64,000 bases of DNA from Bacteroidetes bacterium UBA2475 (GCA_002342065.1 DDPF01000003.1:248001-312000); one strand, 5' to 3'. Counted from the stretch's first letter, positions 52,401 through 60,186 are shown. The notes: generated by a model from the letters alone, not told the origin. Numbers and translations are program-made.

Positions 52401-55121
52401 TGTAAGTGTTGTAGTAATATTAGCAGTACAACCATTTGCATCAATAACTGTAAATATATAATTACCCGCACATTGGTTGGCAAGTGCACCACCGGCAACA
52501 GTTCCTGTCGGAGTGGTCCATACAAAACTGTATAAAGGCGTTCCTCCTAATACACTTCCTGCAAGTGTTCCATCACAAGCATTAAAACAAGTAATGGATG
52601 TTGAACTAATTGATGGCACTAATGGATTTGGTTGTTGAATATTTATAGCAAATGTTTGTGTACAGGCGCCTGAGCCAATAGTTAAAGTATAAATGCCCGC
52701 GCATAGATTAGTGTATGGTGGTGCGGTAAAAATTGTTGCGGTTGAAGAAGCTAAAGTAAAAGTAAATGGTCCGGGAGGCCCTGACGGAGCAGCATTAATT
52801 GATCCGTTGCAGGCAGCGTTACAGGTTACACTTGCAGAAGTAATATTTGGTGTAACACTTGCGGGTTGCGCTATACTAATAACAGTAGAGGTTGGGCAAA
52901 GCGAAGCGTCTGTGACAGAAACAGTATAATTTCCAACACATAAATTTGTATAAGGTGGGGCTGTAAATATTGTTGCGGTTGAAGAGGCTAAAGTAAATGT
53001 AAAGGGAGCACCGTTTCCACCGGATGGCGTAACGGTAGTTGATCCATTACAGAGACCAAAACAGGTAATACTTTGAGTCACCGCAGTAATGCTTAATGCT
53101 GGAGGTGGAACTAAGTTTACAACTGTAGTACCGGTACATAAAGATGGTGCCTGCGCAATAATTGTATAAGAACCTCCGCACACGTTATTCCATGGTGGTA
53201 ATGTTGTAAGTGTAGCCGTTGCCGACATTAACGTGAACGTAAATGGTCCTGCAGGGCCCGAAGCCACAGCGTTAATAGTTCCATTACAACCTGTGTTACA
53301 GGATACGTTTGTAAATGTTGGTGTAACAGTTATAGCAGGTGGAGATGTAATAGTAAATACTGGTGCCGGAGTGAAAAGACAATTGTTTTGATCTCTTATT
53401 GTAACGGTTTGCGTACCAACACATAAATTTGTGATAGAAGAAGCATTGACGGTTGGGCCGGGTGTCCATGTATAGTTATAAGTTGGTCCGGTACCACCGG
53501 TTACACTAACAGAAGCTGTTCCGTTACATAAACCCCCACAACTAACATTGGTTTGTGTTGGTGTAACCGTCATTGCAGATGGTTGCGTAATATTAAAATT
53601 TGCCGTAACCGAGCAACTTTGAGAGTCTGTTAATGTATAAGAAATTGCGCCCGGACATAAATTTGTTAATGAAGCAGTACCCGCTGAAGGGACGGTGAAA
53701 GTACCTCCTGGACTAAAAGTCACGGTATATCCGGCAGTACCATTTGTTGGTGACAAAGAAATAGAGCCATTACAAGCAGCATTACAGGTAACACTGGACG
53801 TAACTGAAGTTGAACTTAAAGCCAAAGGCTGATTTAAATTTGATGTGAATGTACGGATACAGCCTTTTGTATCAACAATAACGAAAGTATTTACTCCGGC
53901 ACATAAATTTGTAAAGGTGTTGATACCGGCAGGGACAGCAAAAGAGTTAGATGGAACACCATTTAAAGTTACAGTGTATGGCGGAACACTTCCACTTATA
54001 TTACCGGTAATTGAACCATTACAAAAACCAAAACAAGTAGGTTGAACAAAAGTAAATGGTACAAAATTAATTGCAGAAACACCCGGAATAGCCACTGCAT
54101 TTGAAAATGCAATTGGCACTGCGCCCGTGAAAACAGTTACATCATAAAAATCGGCACATGAACACATATTGCTTATAGTGTAAGAGCCCGGTCCCGGAAC
54201 TACTGCAAGGGTTGGCAAAGCGCAAGATAAATTGTTCCAGTTTAGAGTATATGGCCCGGGGGCACATGTAGCATCAATATTTAAGATCAATTGGCCATCA
54301 CAAACACCAGAACATGAAATTCCAACAGATGATAATGTAGCGCCACAAACAGCATTAGCCGAACTACTTGAATTTAAAATTTTATAATCATTTCCAAAAT
54401 TTACCAGCGAATTTACTTTATACTTTATTGGATCATTCTGCTTGGCTTTTATCAAAAATTTCTCTGAATTGAAGTGTGTGTTATTTCCAATTTCAATAAC
54501 ATCCTTCACATCTATCTTTCCACTTTTAATTTCAAAATTTACTGAATTTGTATTTGAAAAAAGGTTTCCTGTTTTAATTAAAGAAGAAACAACTTTATAA
54601 TTTCCTGAAATAAAATTTAAAGAATTGGCATCACCAATATTTATGTTCTTTAAATTCCAGTTACCACTAAGGAATTCAACATCTCCCTCATAAGCATTTT
54701 GGTTAAAACGTATGTTTTTATACTGATTTGAAGAAGAAGCGAATTTTAATTTTGAATTAGCTGTAAAGTTAGTGTTGTGGGTCAACTCAAAATCACCACC
54801 AATATTCATTTCGGTAAATTTAGAGCCGGTAACTGTATATTTAACAAAATTGTTGGTGAACTTCAGCGATTTACAAAAATTTACACCAACAAAAGTTATA
54901 ACAGGATTTACATAGCCCGCTGAAGAATTATCATCAAAAATAACCTCATTATTTGCAGAAGGGATAATATTTGAGGCTGATCCGCCGGAAGTTAAACTCC
55001 AGTGATTTTGGTCATTAAAATTTCCGCTTCCCCCCACCCAATAAAGGGTTTGCGCTTTAAAAACGAGAAAAGTAAAACAACAAAATAGTAGAAGTATAGA
55101 TCTTTTGTTTCCCAAATACAT
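46479..55121 (-). CDS. Giant SprB-like surface adhesin with about 30 repeats and T9SS type B C-terminus
   Basis: A 2880-residue surface protein. It has a signal peptide (residues 1-24, LLLFCCFTFLVFKAQ) and an N-terminal adhesin module (YWVGGSGNFNDQNHWSL, then a beta-helix-like region to about 255). I count about 30 tandem SprB-type repeats of 70-82 residues. Each follows a plan of C-x2-x-CNGS near the start, GG-x-PYT-x2-W in the middle, NLCAGNYT-x-TVTDANGC near the end and ITQP at the border. Two Ig-like domains follow (AGNDVTVCPTPSVTLTG; LPVVDAGPTFTIPVFS) and then the gliding motility-associated C-terminal domain (VIPNGFSPNGDTKNERWII, IYNRWGELLYFFNN). It should be exported by the T9SS with its coupled PorP/SprF partner. 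By analogy with SprB it may mediate gliding or attachment. Confidence 0.93.
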   Translation of the reverse strand: MYLGNKRSILLLFCCFTFLVFKAQTLYWVGGSGNFNDQNHWSLTSGGSASNIIPSANNEVIFDDNSSAGYVNPVITFVGVNFCKSLKFTNNFVKYTVTGSKFTEMNIGGDFELTHNTNFTANSKLKFASSSNQYKNIRFNQNAYEGDVEFLSGNWNLKNINIGDANSLNFISGNYKVVSSLIKTGNLFSNTNSVNFEIKSGKIDVKDVIEIGNNTHFNSEKFLIKAKQNDPIKYKVNSLVNFGNDYKILNSSSSANAVCGATLSSVGISCSGVCDGQLILNIDATCAPGPYTLNWNNLSCALPTLAVVPGPGSYTISNMCSCADFYDVTVFTGAVPIAFSNAVAIPGVSAINFVPFTFVQPTCFGFCNGSITGNISGSVPPYTVTLNGVPSNSFAVPAGINTFTNLCAGVNTFVIVDTKGCIRTFTSNLNQPLALSSTSVTSSVTCNAACNGSISLSPTNGTAGYTVTFSPGGTFTVPSAGTASLTNLCPGAISYTLTDSQSCSVTANFNITQPSAMTVTPTQTNVSCGGLCNGTASVSVTGGTGPTYNYTWTPGPTVNASSITNLCVGTQTVTIRDQNNCLFTPAPVFTITSPPAITVTPTFTNVSCNTGCNGTINAVASGPAGPFTFTLMSATATLTTLPPWNNVCGGSYTIIAQAPSLCTGTTVVNLVPPPALSITAVTQSITCFGLCNGSTTVTPSGGNGAPFTFTLASSTATIFTAPPYTNLCVGNYTVSVTDASLCPTSTVISIAQPASVTPNITSASVTCNAACNGSINAAPSGPPGPFTFTLASSTATIFTAPPYTNLCAGIYTLTIGSGACTQTFAINIQQPNPLVPSISSTSITCFNACDGTLAGSVLGGTPLYSFVWTTPTGTVAGGALANQCAGNYIFTVIDANGCTANITTTLTQPPDVTITITPTQPTCFGSCNGVLSAVVVGGTPGYTLTWSNGPVGNPNTALCAGNYTLVVVDTKGCTKSATATITSPSSITLTQNTTSTSCAGSSDGSATITAVGGVGPYSFQVGATTNTTGIFSGLSAGAYICNVTDANGCSISINFSIVSPIALSAAITGILSSCNACTGASTVAPANGTPGYTIVWTNSLAVSVGTNVTVGGLCPGNYTATVTDSKGCVATATANVAQTVSVTVATSGSTIQCFGATNATATANPLGGQTPYSYTWSPTAPTQTTQVATGLGAGTYTVLVADFNGCSNTATITLVNPPPIVVAPTQTNVNCFGNCTGAINSNASGGTGALTYSWSPGAITTANLSNLCIGNYTLTVTDANGCTLTPPPFTITSQPAIAATFTTTNPSTCNLNNGSICATPSGGNGGPYTFAWSPAGGVGAATSCYSSLGAGSYSLIVSDGACSATLSAILTNPTGPTLNINTQSVTCFGGNTGAATVTAVGAGPFTFTWTPVVGFTTIGNVSTASSLFTGTYNIAVTNVPTGCITTQTIAIVQPATSITVNSAVTNAKCFGACNGSITVAVFGGTPTYTLNWLPGPITGQGTPTVTNLCLGNYTLNVNDANLCTRQVTFNITQPTALTLTTTVSQVLCNSACNGSINVTANGGTGVSTFTWLPVGTFTGSTNQNIFNLCPGAYTVNATDANSCPVSTVVTITQPTALTSTLTVVNASCSNSCNATASLTAGGGVPTYSFSWSSGPATTPSLGSLCAGNYTGTIVDANGCTAAQGFTITAPSAFNVTLTPTNPLCNAACTGSINTVLAGAQGTVNFNWVAAGAGQNPTNLCPGNYTLTATDASGCIATGVANLVSPPALLANITSTNPSCSGNCNGIAVSIPANGTPPLNFVWTPAGPNSATLSSLCAGNYTVLVTDFNNCTDVQTFTLTNPPVLNVNTSIGPATCGATATPNGSITVIPTGGTPTYSFTWSAPIVSTSSVVSGIPAGIYTVVVTDANNCTNTVTIPVSNANGPSAAPITSSSITCFGNCTGAASVNPAGIVGGTPGYTVSWIVPPSTSSVNPQINLCAGTYSAQIMDANNCLLFNSVSITQPASVSILPSLTFPTCNGICNGSITLSTFGGTGPFQYTWSPGASATATLINACAATYTINILDNNLCPSTQTVTLPGVQNMTATPATTNNLCFGSCIGAASVIAVSGSPNLPITFAWSNLQTGPFANNLCSGIYTLTATDAIGCFNSFTTNITAPVQITSSSAVTSPSCNMCNGSGTVTALGGVGPYTYSWTSSATSSVAANLCAGLYQVLITDNNACTQLQNINISNSNGITGQTTNIQNELCAGQCNGAATVTAIGGTAPITYTWVSPAVSNSVITNLCPGTYFLQMTDAQGCIRTTSVDINSGIQYTITPIISAPGCGANNGTINVVVSPTLAPGGYFYSWTPGPGITSSLTGIGAGNYSVTVTNTAALGCPQTQAFAISNSNGPVITFTQSNIACAGALTGSITALGTSTAGPVSYAWSNGSTLSTVSGLGAGVITLTVTAPAPNNCKTIQSFTLTQNQPIQLSLANVQHPRCHNDCDGAITLVPSGGSLPYSFVWSPLAVGNPQFSLCPGPSTAPIVYFATVTDARGCARSTSLTLNNPPFITLTPTITNSSCSSVNDGALNMGVNGGTPAFTYTWTGAAFTASTQNITNILAGTYSLSLTDNNGCRRDTVLDVIPTVSIVAQAGNDVTVCPTPSVTLTGTNSFGAVSFDWFLLPNTTNSVANTPTFSAATPPTAPGSFTYVLVTSSSVAACADQDTIVVNIFGLPVVDAGPTFTIPVFSNVTIGGSPTTTSGSVSITWSPSFDLDDPSIQNPVASNTLNTTYTVTVVDLTTGCTVSDTMTVFLYPLIVIPNGFSPNGDTKNERWIIDYIDQFPENTVEIYNRWGELLYFFNNYNGQFDGKFKGKDLPVGTYYYIINLNHPAYTTPFTGPLTIFR

Positions 55122-55243
55122 ATAAATTAACTTATTTTACGAAAATAAAGCTTAATTGGTTACTAATATACAACAAATAACAACATAATTAACAATCTGA
55201 CTGTGCAAAGCTTAGGTCTTTAAAACTGATAAAAATCACATTA

Positions 55244-55804
55244 ATGAACGAAAAAGAAAAAAATTCATGGAAAACACTTTCAAGCGAATTAAAATTTGAA
55301 ACTCCATGGATAAAAGTTACCAAGCACGATGTACTTAACCCGGCTGGAAAGCCCGGTATATACGGTGTTGTTACTTTTAAAAATCTGGCCATAGGTGTTT
55401 TACCTATTGATAACGAATATAACACCTGGTTGGTTGGGCAATGGCGCTATCCTTTAGGTAAATATAGCTGGGAAATTCCTGAAGGTGGCGGTCCACTGAG
55501 TGAAGAGCCTTTAGATTCAGCTAAACGGGAACTAAAAGAAGAAACAGGGATTATTGCAAAAAAATACACTGAGTTGGCAAGAATGCACACCAGCAACTCT
55601 GCCACAACCGAATATGCGATCTTATTCGTAGCACAGGATCTTGAATTTACAGAAGCAGAGCCTGAAGAAAGTGAAGATCTGCAAATTAAAAAAGTGTCAT
55701 TTAAACAAGCCTATGATATGGTTATAAGCGGTGAAATAACCGATTCGCTGAGTATGCTGGCAATTTTAAAAGCAAAAATTTTAATGGATGAAGGAAAATT
55801 ATAG
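55244..55804 (+). CDS. NUDIX hydrolase
   Basis: A 186-residue cytosolic NUDIX enzyme, most like the ADP-ribose/ADP-sugar pyrophosphatase group. The Nudix box is complete: GGGPLSEEPLDSAKRELKEETGI, matching G-x5-E-x7-REU-x-EE-x-GU, near residues 83-105. It is preceded by GQWRYPLGKYSWEIPE, where the Arg-Tyr-Pro stretch is typical of ADP-ribose pyrophosphatases. The N-terminal strand WIKVTKHDVLNPAGKPGIYGVV is also typical. Substrate cannot be fixed by sequence alone. It is divergent from the giant adhesin gene. Confidence 0.92.
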   Translation: MNEKEKNSWKTLSSELKFETPWIKVTKHDVLNPAGKPGIYGVVTFKNLAIGVLPIDNEYNTWLVGQWRYPLGKYSWEIPEGGGPLSEEPLDSAKRELKEETGIIAKKYTELARMHTSNSATTEYAILFVAQDLEFTEAEPEESEDLQIKKVSFKQAYDMVISGEITDSLSMLAILKAKILMDEGKL

Positions 55805-55839
55805 TCTTTTAAATTAATTTTACTTAACAACAGTGCTAC

Positions 55840-55868
55840 TTGTATTACAGATTTTATTTCTACTTTTA
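55840..55868 (+). promoter_or_regulatory. Putative promoter of the isomerase gene
   Basis: TTG at 55840-55842 and TACTTTTA at 55861-55868 resemble the Bacteroidota -33 and -7 (TAnnTTTG) elements with an 18-base spacer. The start would fall a few bases before the ATG at 55880, giving a very short leader. Confidence 0.33.
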
Positions 55869-55879
55869 CACTTTGATAA

Positions 55880-56860
55880 ATGAAAGCACTGGTACAAAAT
55901 TTTACAACACAATTAAAAGAAGCTAAAGCTATTGCCGATAAAGCAATTATTTCTTCTTCTCAAAATATCCAAAACATTGTAATTACAGGTTTGGGTGGCT
56001 CGGGTATTGGCGGTACCATCCTTTCTGAATTAATTTCCGATGCATGTACTGTTCCAATTATCATTAACAAAGATTATTTTTTACCTGCATTTGTAAACGA
56101 AAATACATTGGTCATCGTTTCAAGCTACTCTGGTAATACCGAAGAAACTTTAAGCGCCATGCAACAAGCCATTTCTAAAAAAGCACAGATAGCTTGTATT
56201 ACAAGTGGTGGAAAAGTTTTAGAACTAGCCAAACAACATCAATTCGATTTTATTGAAATTCCGGGTGGAAACCCACCACGTTCTTGCATTGGCTACTCAT
56301 TGGTACAATTAATAAAAGTTATAGTTGCAAAAGGTTTTGCAGATAAAAAATTATTCTCTGATATTGAAAATTCTATCGCTCTATTAGATAAAGAACATAT
56401 TGCTATAAAAACCGAAGCGCAAAAGATTGCAGGCAAACTTGTAAATAAAATTTGTGTAATTTATTCTTTAGGCACCTGCGAAGGCGCTGTTGTAAGATTC
56501 CGTCAACAGATAAATGAGAACAGCAAAATGTTATGCTGGCATCATGTTTTTCCGGAGATGAACCATAACGAGCTGGTAGGCTGGACAACCAAGAACGACA
56601 ATTTAGTTGTTGTTACTTTTCATACTTCTTTTGATTACGCCCGCACAAAAAAACGTTACGATGTTTGTAAACCTATTTTCGAAAAATACTCGAATGGTGT
56701 AGTTGATATTAACGCAAAAGGTGAAAGTAAATTAGAACAGTTCTTATATCTTATAAATATTGGCGACTGGATAAGCTGTTATGTTGCAGAATTAAGAGGC
56801 ATCGATCCGGTGGAGGTAAATGTTATCGATCATTTAAAAGGTGAGCTCGCAAAATTTTAG
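55880..56860 (+). CDS. Bifunctional phosphoglucose/phosphomannose isomerase (SIS-domain)
   Basis: A 326-residue enzyme of the SIS-domain bifunctional PGI/PMI family, interconverting glucose 6-phosphate, fructose 6-phosphate and mannose 6-phosphate. The first SIS motif is NIVITGLGGSGIGGTILSELI (near residue 31), followed by LVIVSSYSGNTEETLSAMQQA and IPGGNPPRSCIGYSLVQLI. The catalytic segments are FPEMNHNELVGW and the C-terminal DPVEVNVIDHLKGELAKF, in which the His is the conserved acid/base. It is followed after two bases by lipB on the same strand. Confidence 0.93.
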   Translation: MKALVQNFTTQLKEAKAIADKAIISSSQNIQNIVITGLGGSGIGGTILSELISDACTVPIIINKDYFLPAFVNENTLVIVSSYSGNTEETLSAMQQAISKKAQIACITSGGKVLELAKQHQFDFIEIPGGNPPRSCIGYSLVQLIKVIVAKGFADKKLFSDIENSIALLDKEHIAIKTEAQKIAGKLVNKICVIYSLGTCEGAVVRFRQQINENSKMLCWHHVFPEMNHNELVGWTTKNDNLVVVTFHTSFDYARTKKRYDVCKPIFEKYSNGVVDINAKGESKLEQFLYLINIGDWISCYVAELRGIDPVEVNVIDHLKGELAKF

Positions 56861-56862
56861 TT

Positions 56863-57570
56863 TTGCAAAATAAAAAGATCATATTCCGCGATCTGGGCTT
56901 AATGGATTACAAAGCTTGTTGGGAATACCAGGAAAAGCTCTTTAACGAAACCGTTCAGCAAAAAATTTCTAACCGCGATCTTTCACCCGAAAAACAAATT
57001 CCTACAAAAAATTATTTATTGTTTGTTGAGCATCCCCATGTTTATACTTTAGGAAAAAGCGGAGATGAAAAAAATCTTTTACTCAACGAAAAACAATTGA
57101 CCGAAAAAAATTCGACCTATTATAAAATAAACCGTGGTGGTGATATTACTTATCATGGTCCCGGACAATTGGTTGCCTACCCTATTCTGGATCTTGATAA
57201 TTTTTTTACCGACATCCATAAATATTTACGTTTACTCGAAGAAACAATTATTATTACTTTAAAAGAATACGGTGTTGAAAGCGGACGATGTAAAGGCGAA
57301 ACAGGTGTTTGGCTGGATGAAGAGAACAAATTAAAAGCGAGAAAAATTTGCGCCATGGGTGTGCGTTGCAGCCGTTGGGTAACTATGCATGGATGGGGTT
57401 TTAATGTGAATGCTGATCTTGATTATTTTAATAATATCATTCCCTGCGGCATTAATGATAAAGCGGTAACAAGTCTTAATAAAGAACTTGGAAGGGAAGT
57501 TGATATGACACAAATAAAAGAAAAGCTAAAGAAGAACTTTGCGAAGTTATTTGAAGCAGAAGTTATTTGA
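56863..57570 (+). CDS. lipB: Octanoyl-[ACP]:protein N-octanoyltransferase LipB
   Basis: LipB transfers octanoyl groups from acyl carrier protein to lipoyl domains, the first step of lipoate assembly. The active-site motifs are clear: INRGGDITYHGPGQLVAYPI (near residue 88), KICAMGVRCSRWVTMHGWGFNVN with the catalytic Lys, and NNIIPCGI with the catalytic Cys (near residue 194). At 235 residues it is full length. The start is TTG at 56863, two bases after the isomerase stop; no ATG is available before the first conserved block (FRDLGLMDYKACWEYQ), so TTG is accepted. Confidence 0.96.
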   Translation: MQNKKIIFRDLGLMDYKACWEYQEKLFNETVQQKISNRDLSPEKQIPTKNYLLFVEHPHVYTLGKSGDEKNLLLNEKQLTEKNSTYYKINRGGDITYHGPGQLVAYPILDLDNFFTDIHKYLRLLEETIIITLKEYGVESGRCKGETGVWLDEENKLKARKICAMGVRCSRWVTMHGWGFNVNADLDYFNNIIPCGINDKAVTSLNKELGREVDMTQIKEKLKKNFAKLFEAEVI

Positions 57571-57582
57571 CAAAAGATCTAA

Positions 57583-57630
57583 GGTAAATGACGCATGACT
57601 CGTTAATCGTAAATCATTTGTCGTTTATCA
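57583..57630. repeat. Imperfect palindromic repeat between convergent genes
   Basis: Between the convergent stops of lipB and the SDR gene lies a set of short direct and inverted motifs: aaatgacgcatgactcg, then cgtaaatcatttgtcg. The arms aaatga and tcattt pair around a centre of mixed tgac/gtta motifs. It is one of several such palindromic fragments at gene ends in this window and may serve as a transcription end or be a decayed repeat. Confidence 0.35.
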
Positions 57631-57633
57631 AAA

Positions 57634-58431
57634 TTAATACGGACTCTGCTTCCTGATAAGTTTTGAAAATAATTTTGGGAATAAACGTTTTATTTTTACC
57701 AACAAGATCTCTTTACCTCCAATAAAAATCTCTTCTTTATTATTGAGTATACCCGCAATTATTTGATCGGCACAGGCTTCCGCACTAATGGCATCTTCAT
57801 GACTCTCATCCATTTTGTTGTGTGATGCCCCCGTAGCTGTTACGGCATTGAACGAAACGTTAGTTTTAATTTTTCCCGGACAAACGATGATAGTTTTGAT
57901 ACCCAGTGTTTCTGTTTCCAACCTCAGTGATTCGTAAAAGCCATGCAAGGCGTGTTTTGCTGCGCTGTAGGAGGAGCGCAAATAAAAACCAAATTTTCCG
58001 GCAATACTGCTTACCGCAATTATATATCCGCTTTTTTGGCGTTTCATATAAGGTAAAACGGCTTTTGTTAATGCCACGTATGAAAAATAATTTACCTCCA
58101 TTAATTGGCGGTCAATTTCAAGAGAGGTCTCTATTGCTTCGGAGCGTTGGCTATAACCCCCGTTATTTATTAAAATATCAATGCGCCCAAATTTATTCAT
58201 TACCTGGGCTGTTAAGCCTGATGCATTTTTTGTATCGCTAAGGTCAAAAGGCAATATCATTAGATCTAACTCCGGCAATTTAGTTAAGGCACCAACGCGT
58301 TTTAGTTCATCTTCTCGTCGCGCCGATAATATTAAACGCGCTTCCTTCTTAGCAAGCTGCAAAGCCAATGCTTCTCCAATGCCTGATGAGGCTCCTGTTA
58401 TCCATATAACTTTATCTTTGAACGCGCTCAT
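57634..58431 (-). CDS. Short-chain dehydrogenase/reductase
   Basis: A classical SDR of 265 residues. The NAD(P) loop is WITGASSGIGEALALQLAKK (TGxxxGIG, near residue 10), the structural motif is INNGGYSQR (NNAG-type with Gly in place of Ala), and the catalytic tetrad is in SSIAGKFGFYLRSSYSAAKHALHG (Ser, Tyr and Lys of YxxxK). The C-terminal segment with a basic stretch (KRLFPKLFSKLIRKQ) resembles the DHRS7/3-oxoacyl or sphingoid-type SDRs. Its ATG overlaps the stop of the family 9 glycosyltransferase gene by 4 bases. Substrate unknown. Confidence 0.92.
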   Translation of the reverse strand: MSAFKDKVIWITGASSGIGEALALQLAKKEARLILSARREDELKRVGALTKLPELDLMILPFDLSDTKNASGLTAQVMNKFGRIDILINNGGYSQRSEAIETSLEIDRQLMEVNYFSYVALTKAVLPYMKRQKSGYIIAVSSIAGKFGFYLRSSYSAAKHALHGFYESLRLETETLGIKTIIVCPGKIKTNVSFNAVTATGASHNKMDESHEDAISAEACADQIIAGILNNKEEIFIGGKEILLVKIKRLFPKLFSKLIRKQSPY

Positions 58432-59438
58432 TTTTGTTCCAATAAATCTACAATTTGTTTTGGATTAATTTTGTTCATACAATCACAATCTTTTCCACTT
58501 TTACAATTATTACATTCTTTATCAAAAACTACAACTTGAGCATCCTTTCCAACAGGCATCCATCTGCCGGGATGTATTGGCCGTTTTGGAACAAATAAAC
58601 CAATAGCTTTTTTATTTAAAGCCGCTGCAATATGTAACGGACCAGTGCTGGCTGCAACTAATGCGTGACATGAATTAATAAATGCAATAAATTGCTGTAA
58701 CGATAATTTACCTGTAAGATCGGTGATGTTCTTATTCTTTAAAAACTCAGGCATTAGTTTTCCTTCCTGCTCGGTTCCGCTAATAAAAATTTTGTATTTA
58801 TCTGTTGGTAAAAGCGCTACCAGTTTTTCAAAATTATCTATCCCCCACTCTATTGCGCTACCTTTACTTTTTGGATGAAGGATAATATTTATTTTAGCAG
58901 GATCTATCCATTTTTTAAATTCTTCATTTAAAACCGGAATTTTAGAAAAACCATAATAATTTGAAACGTCTTTTAATGCAACAGAAGTATTTACATCTAA
59001 AAAATCAAGTAATTTAAAGTTTAATTGCGATTCGTGCAGGTCTGAATTTTTTCTTGAGAGCTTAATTAATTTGTTGCAATTTAACCAGTGATAGATTCTG
59101 TTAGTAGTGCCAACTCTTAAAGGAATTCCTGCTTTTTTTACAAGCTGCGCAATTTCCTTTTTTGGGAACACGTGCACAAAAACATCTACTGAGAAATCTT
59201 TTAAATAATTGATCTGTTCTTGCACAGATAATTTTTCTACTTCATCGAAATTAATAAATCCATCCACATATTCGCTTAGAGCTATTACATCTTTAGTATA
59301 ACTTCTACCTAAAAAAAATAATTTACAGCCCGGAAAATTTTTCTTTATAAACCCAGCCATTGGCAATGTTAATACAACATCGCCTATGCTATCGGTCCGG
59401 CTTAGAACGATCTTAAAATTATCGGGTAGTTTTTTGAT
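58428..59438 (-). CDS. Family 9 glycosyltransferase (heptosyltransferase-like), no ordinary start codon
   Basis: A GT9 enzyme adding a heptose or related sugar to lipopolysaccharide core. The conserved N-terminus FKIVLSRTDSIGDVVLTLP, which carries the family nucleotide-sugar loop, is encoded in frame upstream of the first ATG (59366). The frame opens after a stop near 59462, and between there and 59372 there is no ATG, GTG or TTG. The best candidate is the ATC at 59438 (giving xKKLPDNFKIVLSR), inside the end of the upstream GT2 gene; a TTG at 59372 would lose the motif. Later motifs are intact (NIILHPKSKGSAIEWG, CHALVAASTGPLHIAAAL, GLFVPKRPIHPGRWMP). A C-terminal Cys cluster (CNNCKSGKDCDCM) is notable. 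About 336 residues from ATC. Confidence 0.85.
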   Translation of the reverse strand: MKKLPDNFKIVLSRTDSIGDVVLTLPMAGFIKKNFPGCKLFFLGRSYTKDVIALSEYVDGFINFDEVEKLSVQEQINYLKDFSVDVFVHVFPKKEIAQLVKKAGIPLRVGTTNRIYHWLNCNKLIKLSRKNSDLHESQLNFKLLDFLDVNTSVALKDVSNYYGFSKIPVLNEEFKKWIDPAKINIILHPKSKGSAIEWGIDNFEKLVALLPTDKYKIFISGTEQEGKLMPEFLKNKNITDLTGKLSLQQFIAFINSCHALVAASTGPLHIAAALNKKAIGLFVPKRPIHPGRWMPVGKDAQVVVFDKECNNCKSGKDCDCMNKINPKQIVDLLEQK

Positions 59439-60186
59439 TGTAAAGATCTTTAAGTTTTTTATATTTTAAATATGTTGCGTATGCCGAAATTCTTGAGATC
59501 AAATATCCGGTCTTTCCATCTAAAAATCCAAATTTTAAAAAATAGTGATCAATGAATTTTGCAACTGGGTTTACCATTAGTTTAAACATGGGCGCTTTTT
59601 TTCCATTCTCAAAATAAGCTTTTGCCGAAATACTTGTAAAATATTCTACTTGTTTGTAATGATCGCTCACCGAATAATAACTATAATGTAAAACATCTCC
59701 TTTTAAATGTCCTGCGTTTTTATCACCGGCAAATAATTCATATTTATCATGTGGATTGATACCCGTCCATTGACCTTTTGTTCTATCCCATAAACGCAAT
59801 TTTGCATCCGGATACCAACCACAATGTTTTACCCAATGTCCACAATAATTGGTGAGACGGTTCATATAATAACCTTCTTTTACAAAATTCTTTTTTACTT
59901 CGAGAATAGAGTTCTTTAATGTTTCATCCAGAGCTTCATCCGCATCAAGCGAAAGTACATGATCATTTGAGGCATATGTAATAGCGCGGTTTTTCTGCTG
60001 AATATGACCATCAAAAGAATGCTCAAAGAATTTTACGCCGTGTTTTTCGCAAATTGCCTTGGTCTTATCTTTACTGAACGAGTCCAGAACAACAATTTCG
60101 TCGGCAATCTCTTTAACAGAAAGCAGGCAACGCTCAATGTTTTTTTCTTCGTTAAACGTAATTATAACTACCGACAACTTTATCAC
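59419..60186 (-). CDS. Family 2 glycosyltransferase, LPS core type
   Basis: A 255-residue GT2 enzyme with a GT-A fold. The N-terminus KLSVVIITFNEEKNIERCLLSVKEIADEIVVLDSFSKD is that of WaaE/KdtX-type LPS core glycosyltransferases. The metal-binding DxD-like motif is LSLDADEALD (near residue 87), followed by GHWVKHCGWYPDAKLRLWDR, a strong signature of this subgroup. The GT9 frame overlaps its 3' end by 20 bases if the ATC start is right. It heads the three-gene minus-strand unit GT2-GT9-SDR that probably acts in envelope glycan synthesis. Confidence 0.92.
   Translation of the reverse strand: MIKLSVVIITFNEEKNIERCLLSVKEIADEIVVLDSFSKDKTKAICEKHGVKFFEHSFDGHIQQKNRAITYASNDHVLSLDADEALDETLKNSILEVKKNFVKEGYYMNRLTNYCGHWVKHCGWYPDAKLRLWDRTKGQWTGINPHDKYELFAGDKNAGHLKGDVLHYSYYSVSDHYKQVEYFTSISAKAYFENGKKAPMFKLMVNPVAKFIDHYFLKFGFLDGKTGYLISRISAYATYLKYKKLKDLYNQKTTR

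Noticed and set aside
55122..55243. Riboswitch upstream of the NUDIX gene
   Set aside because: The 122 bases are AT-rich with no conserved stem or known aptamer core.
57906..58241. Plus-strand frame of 111 codons over the SDR gene
   Set aside because: Antisense to a clear SDR with all catalytic motifs.
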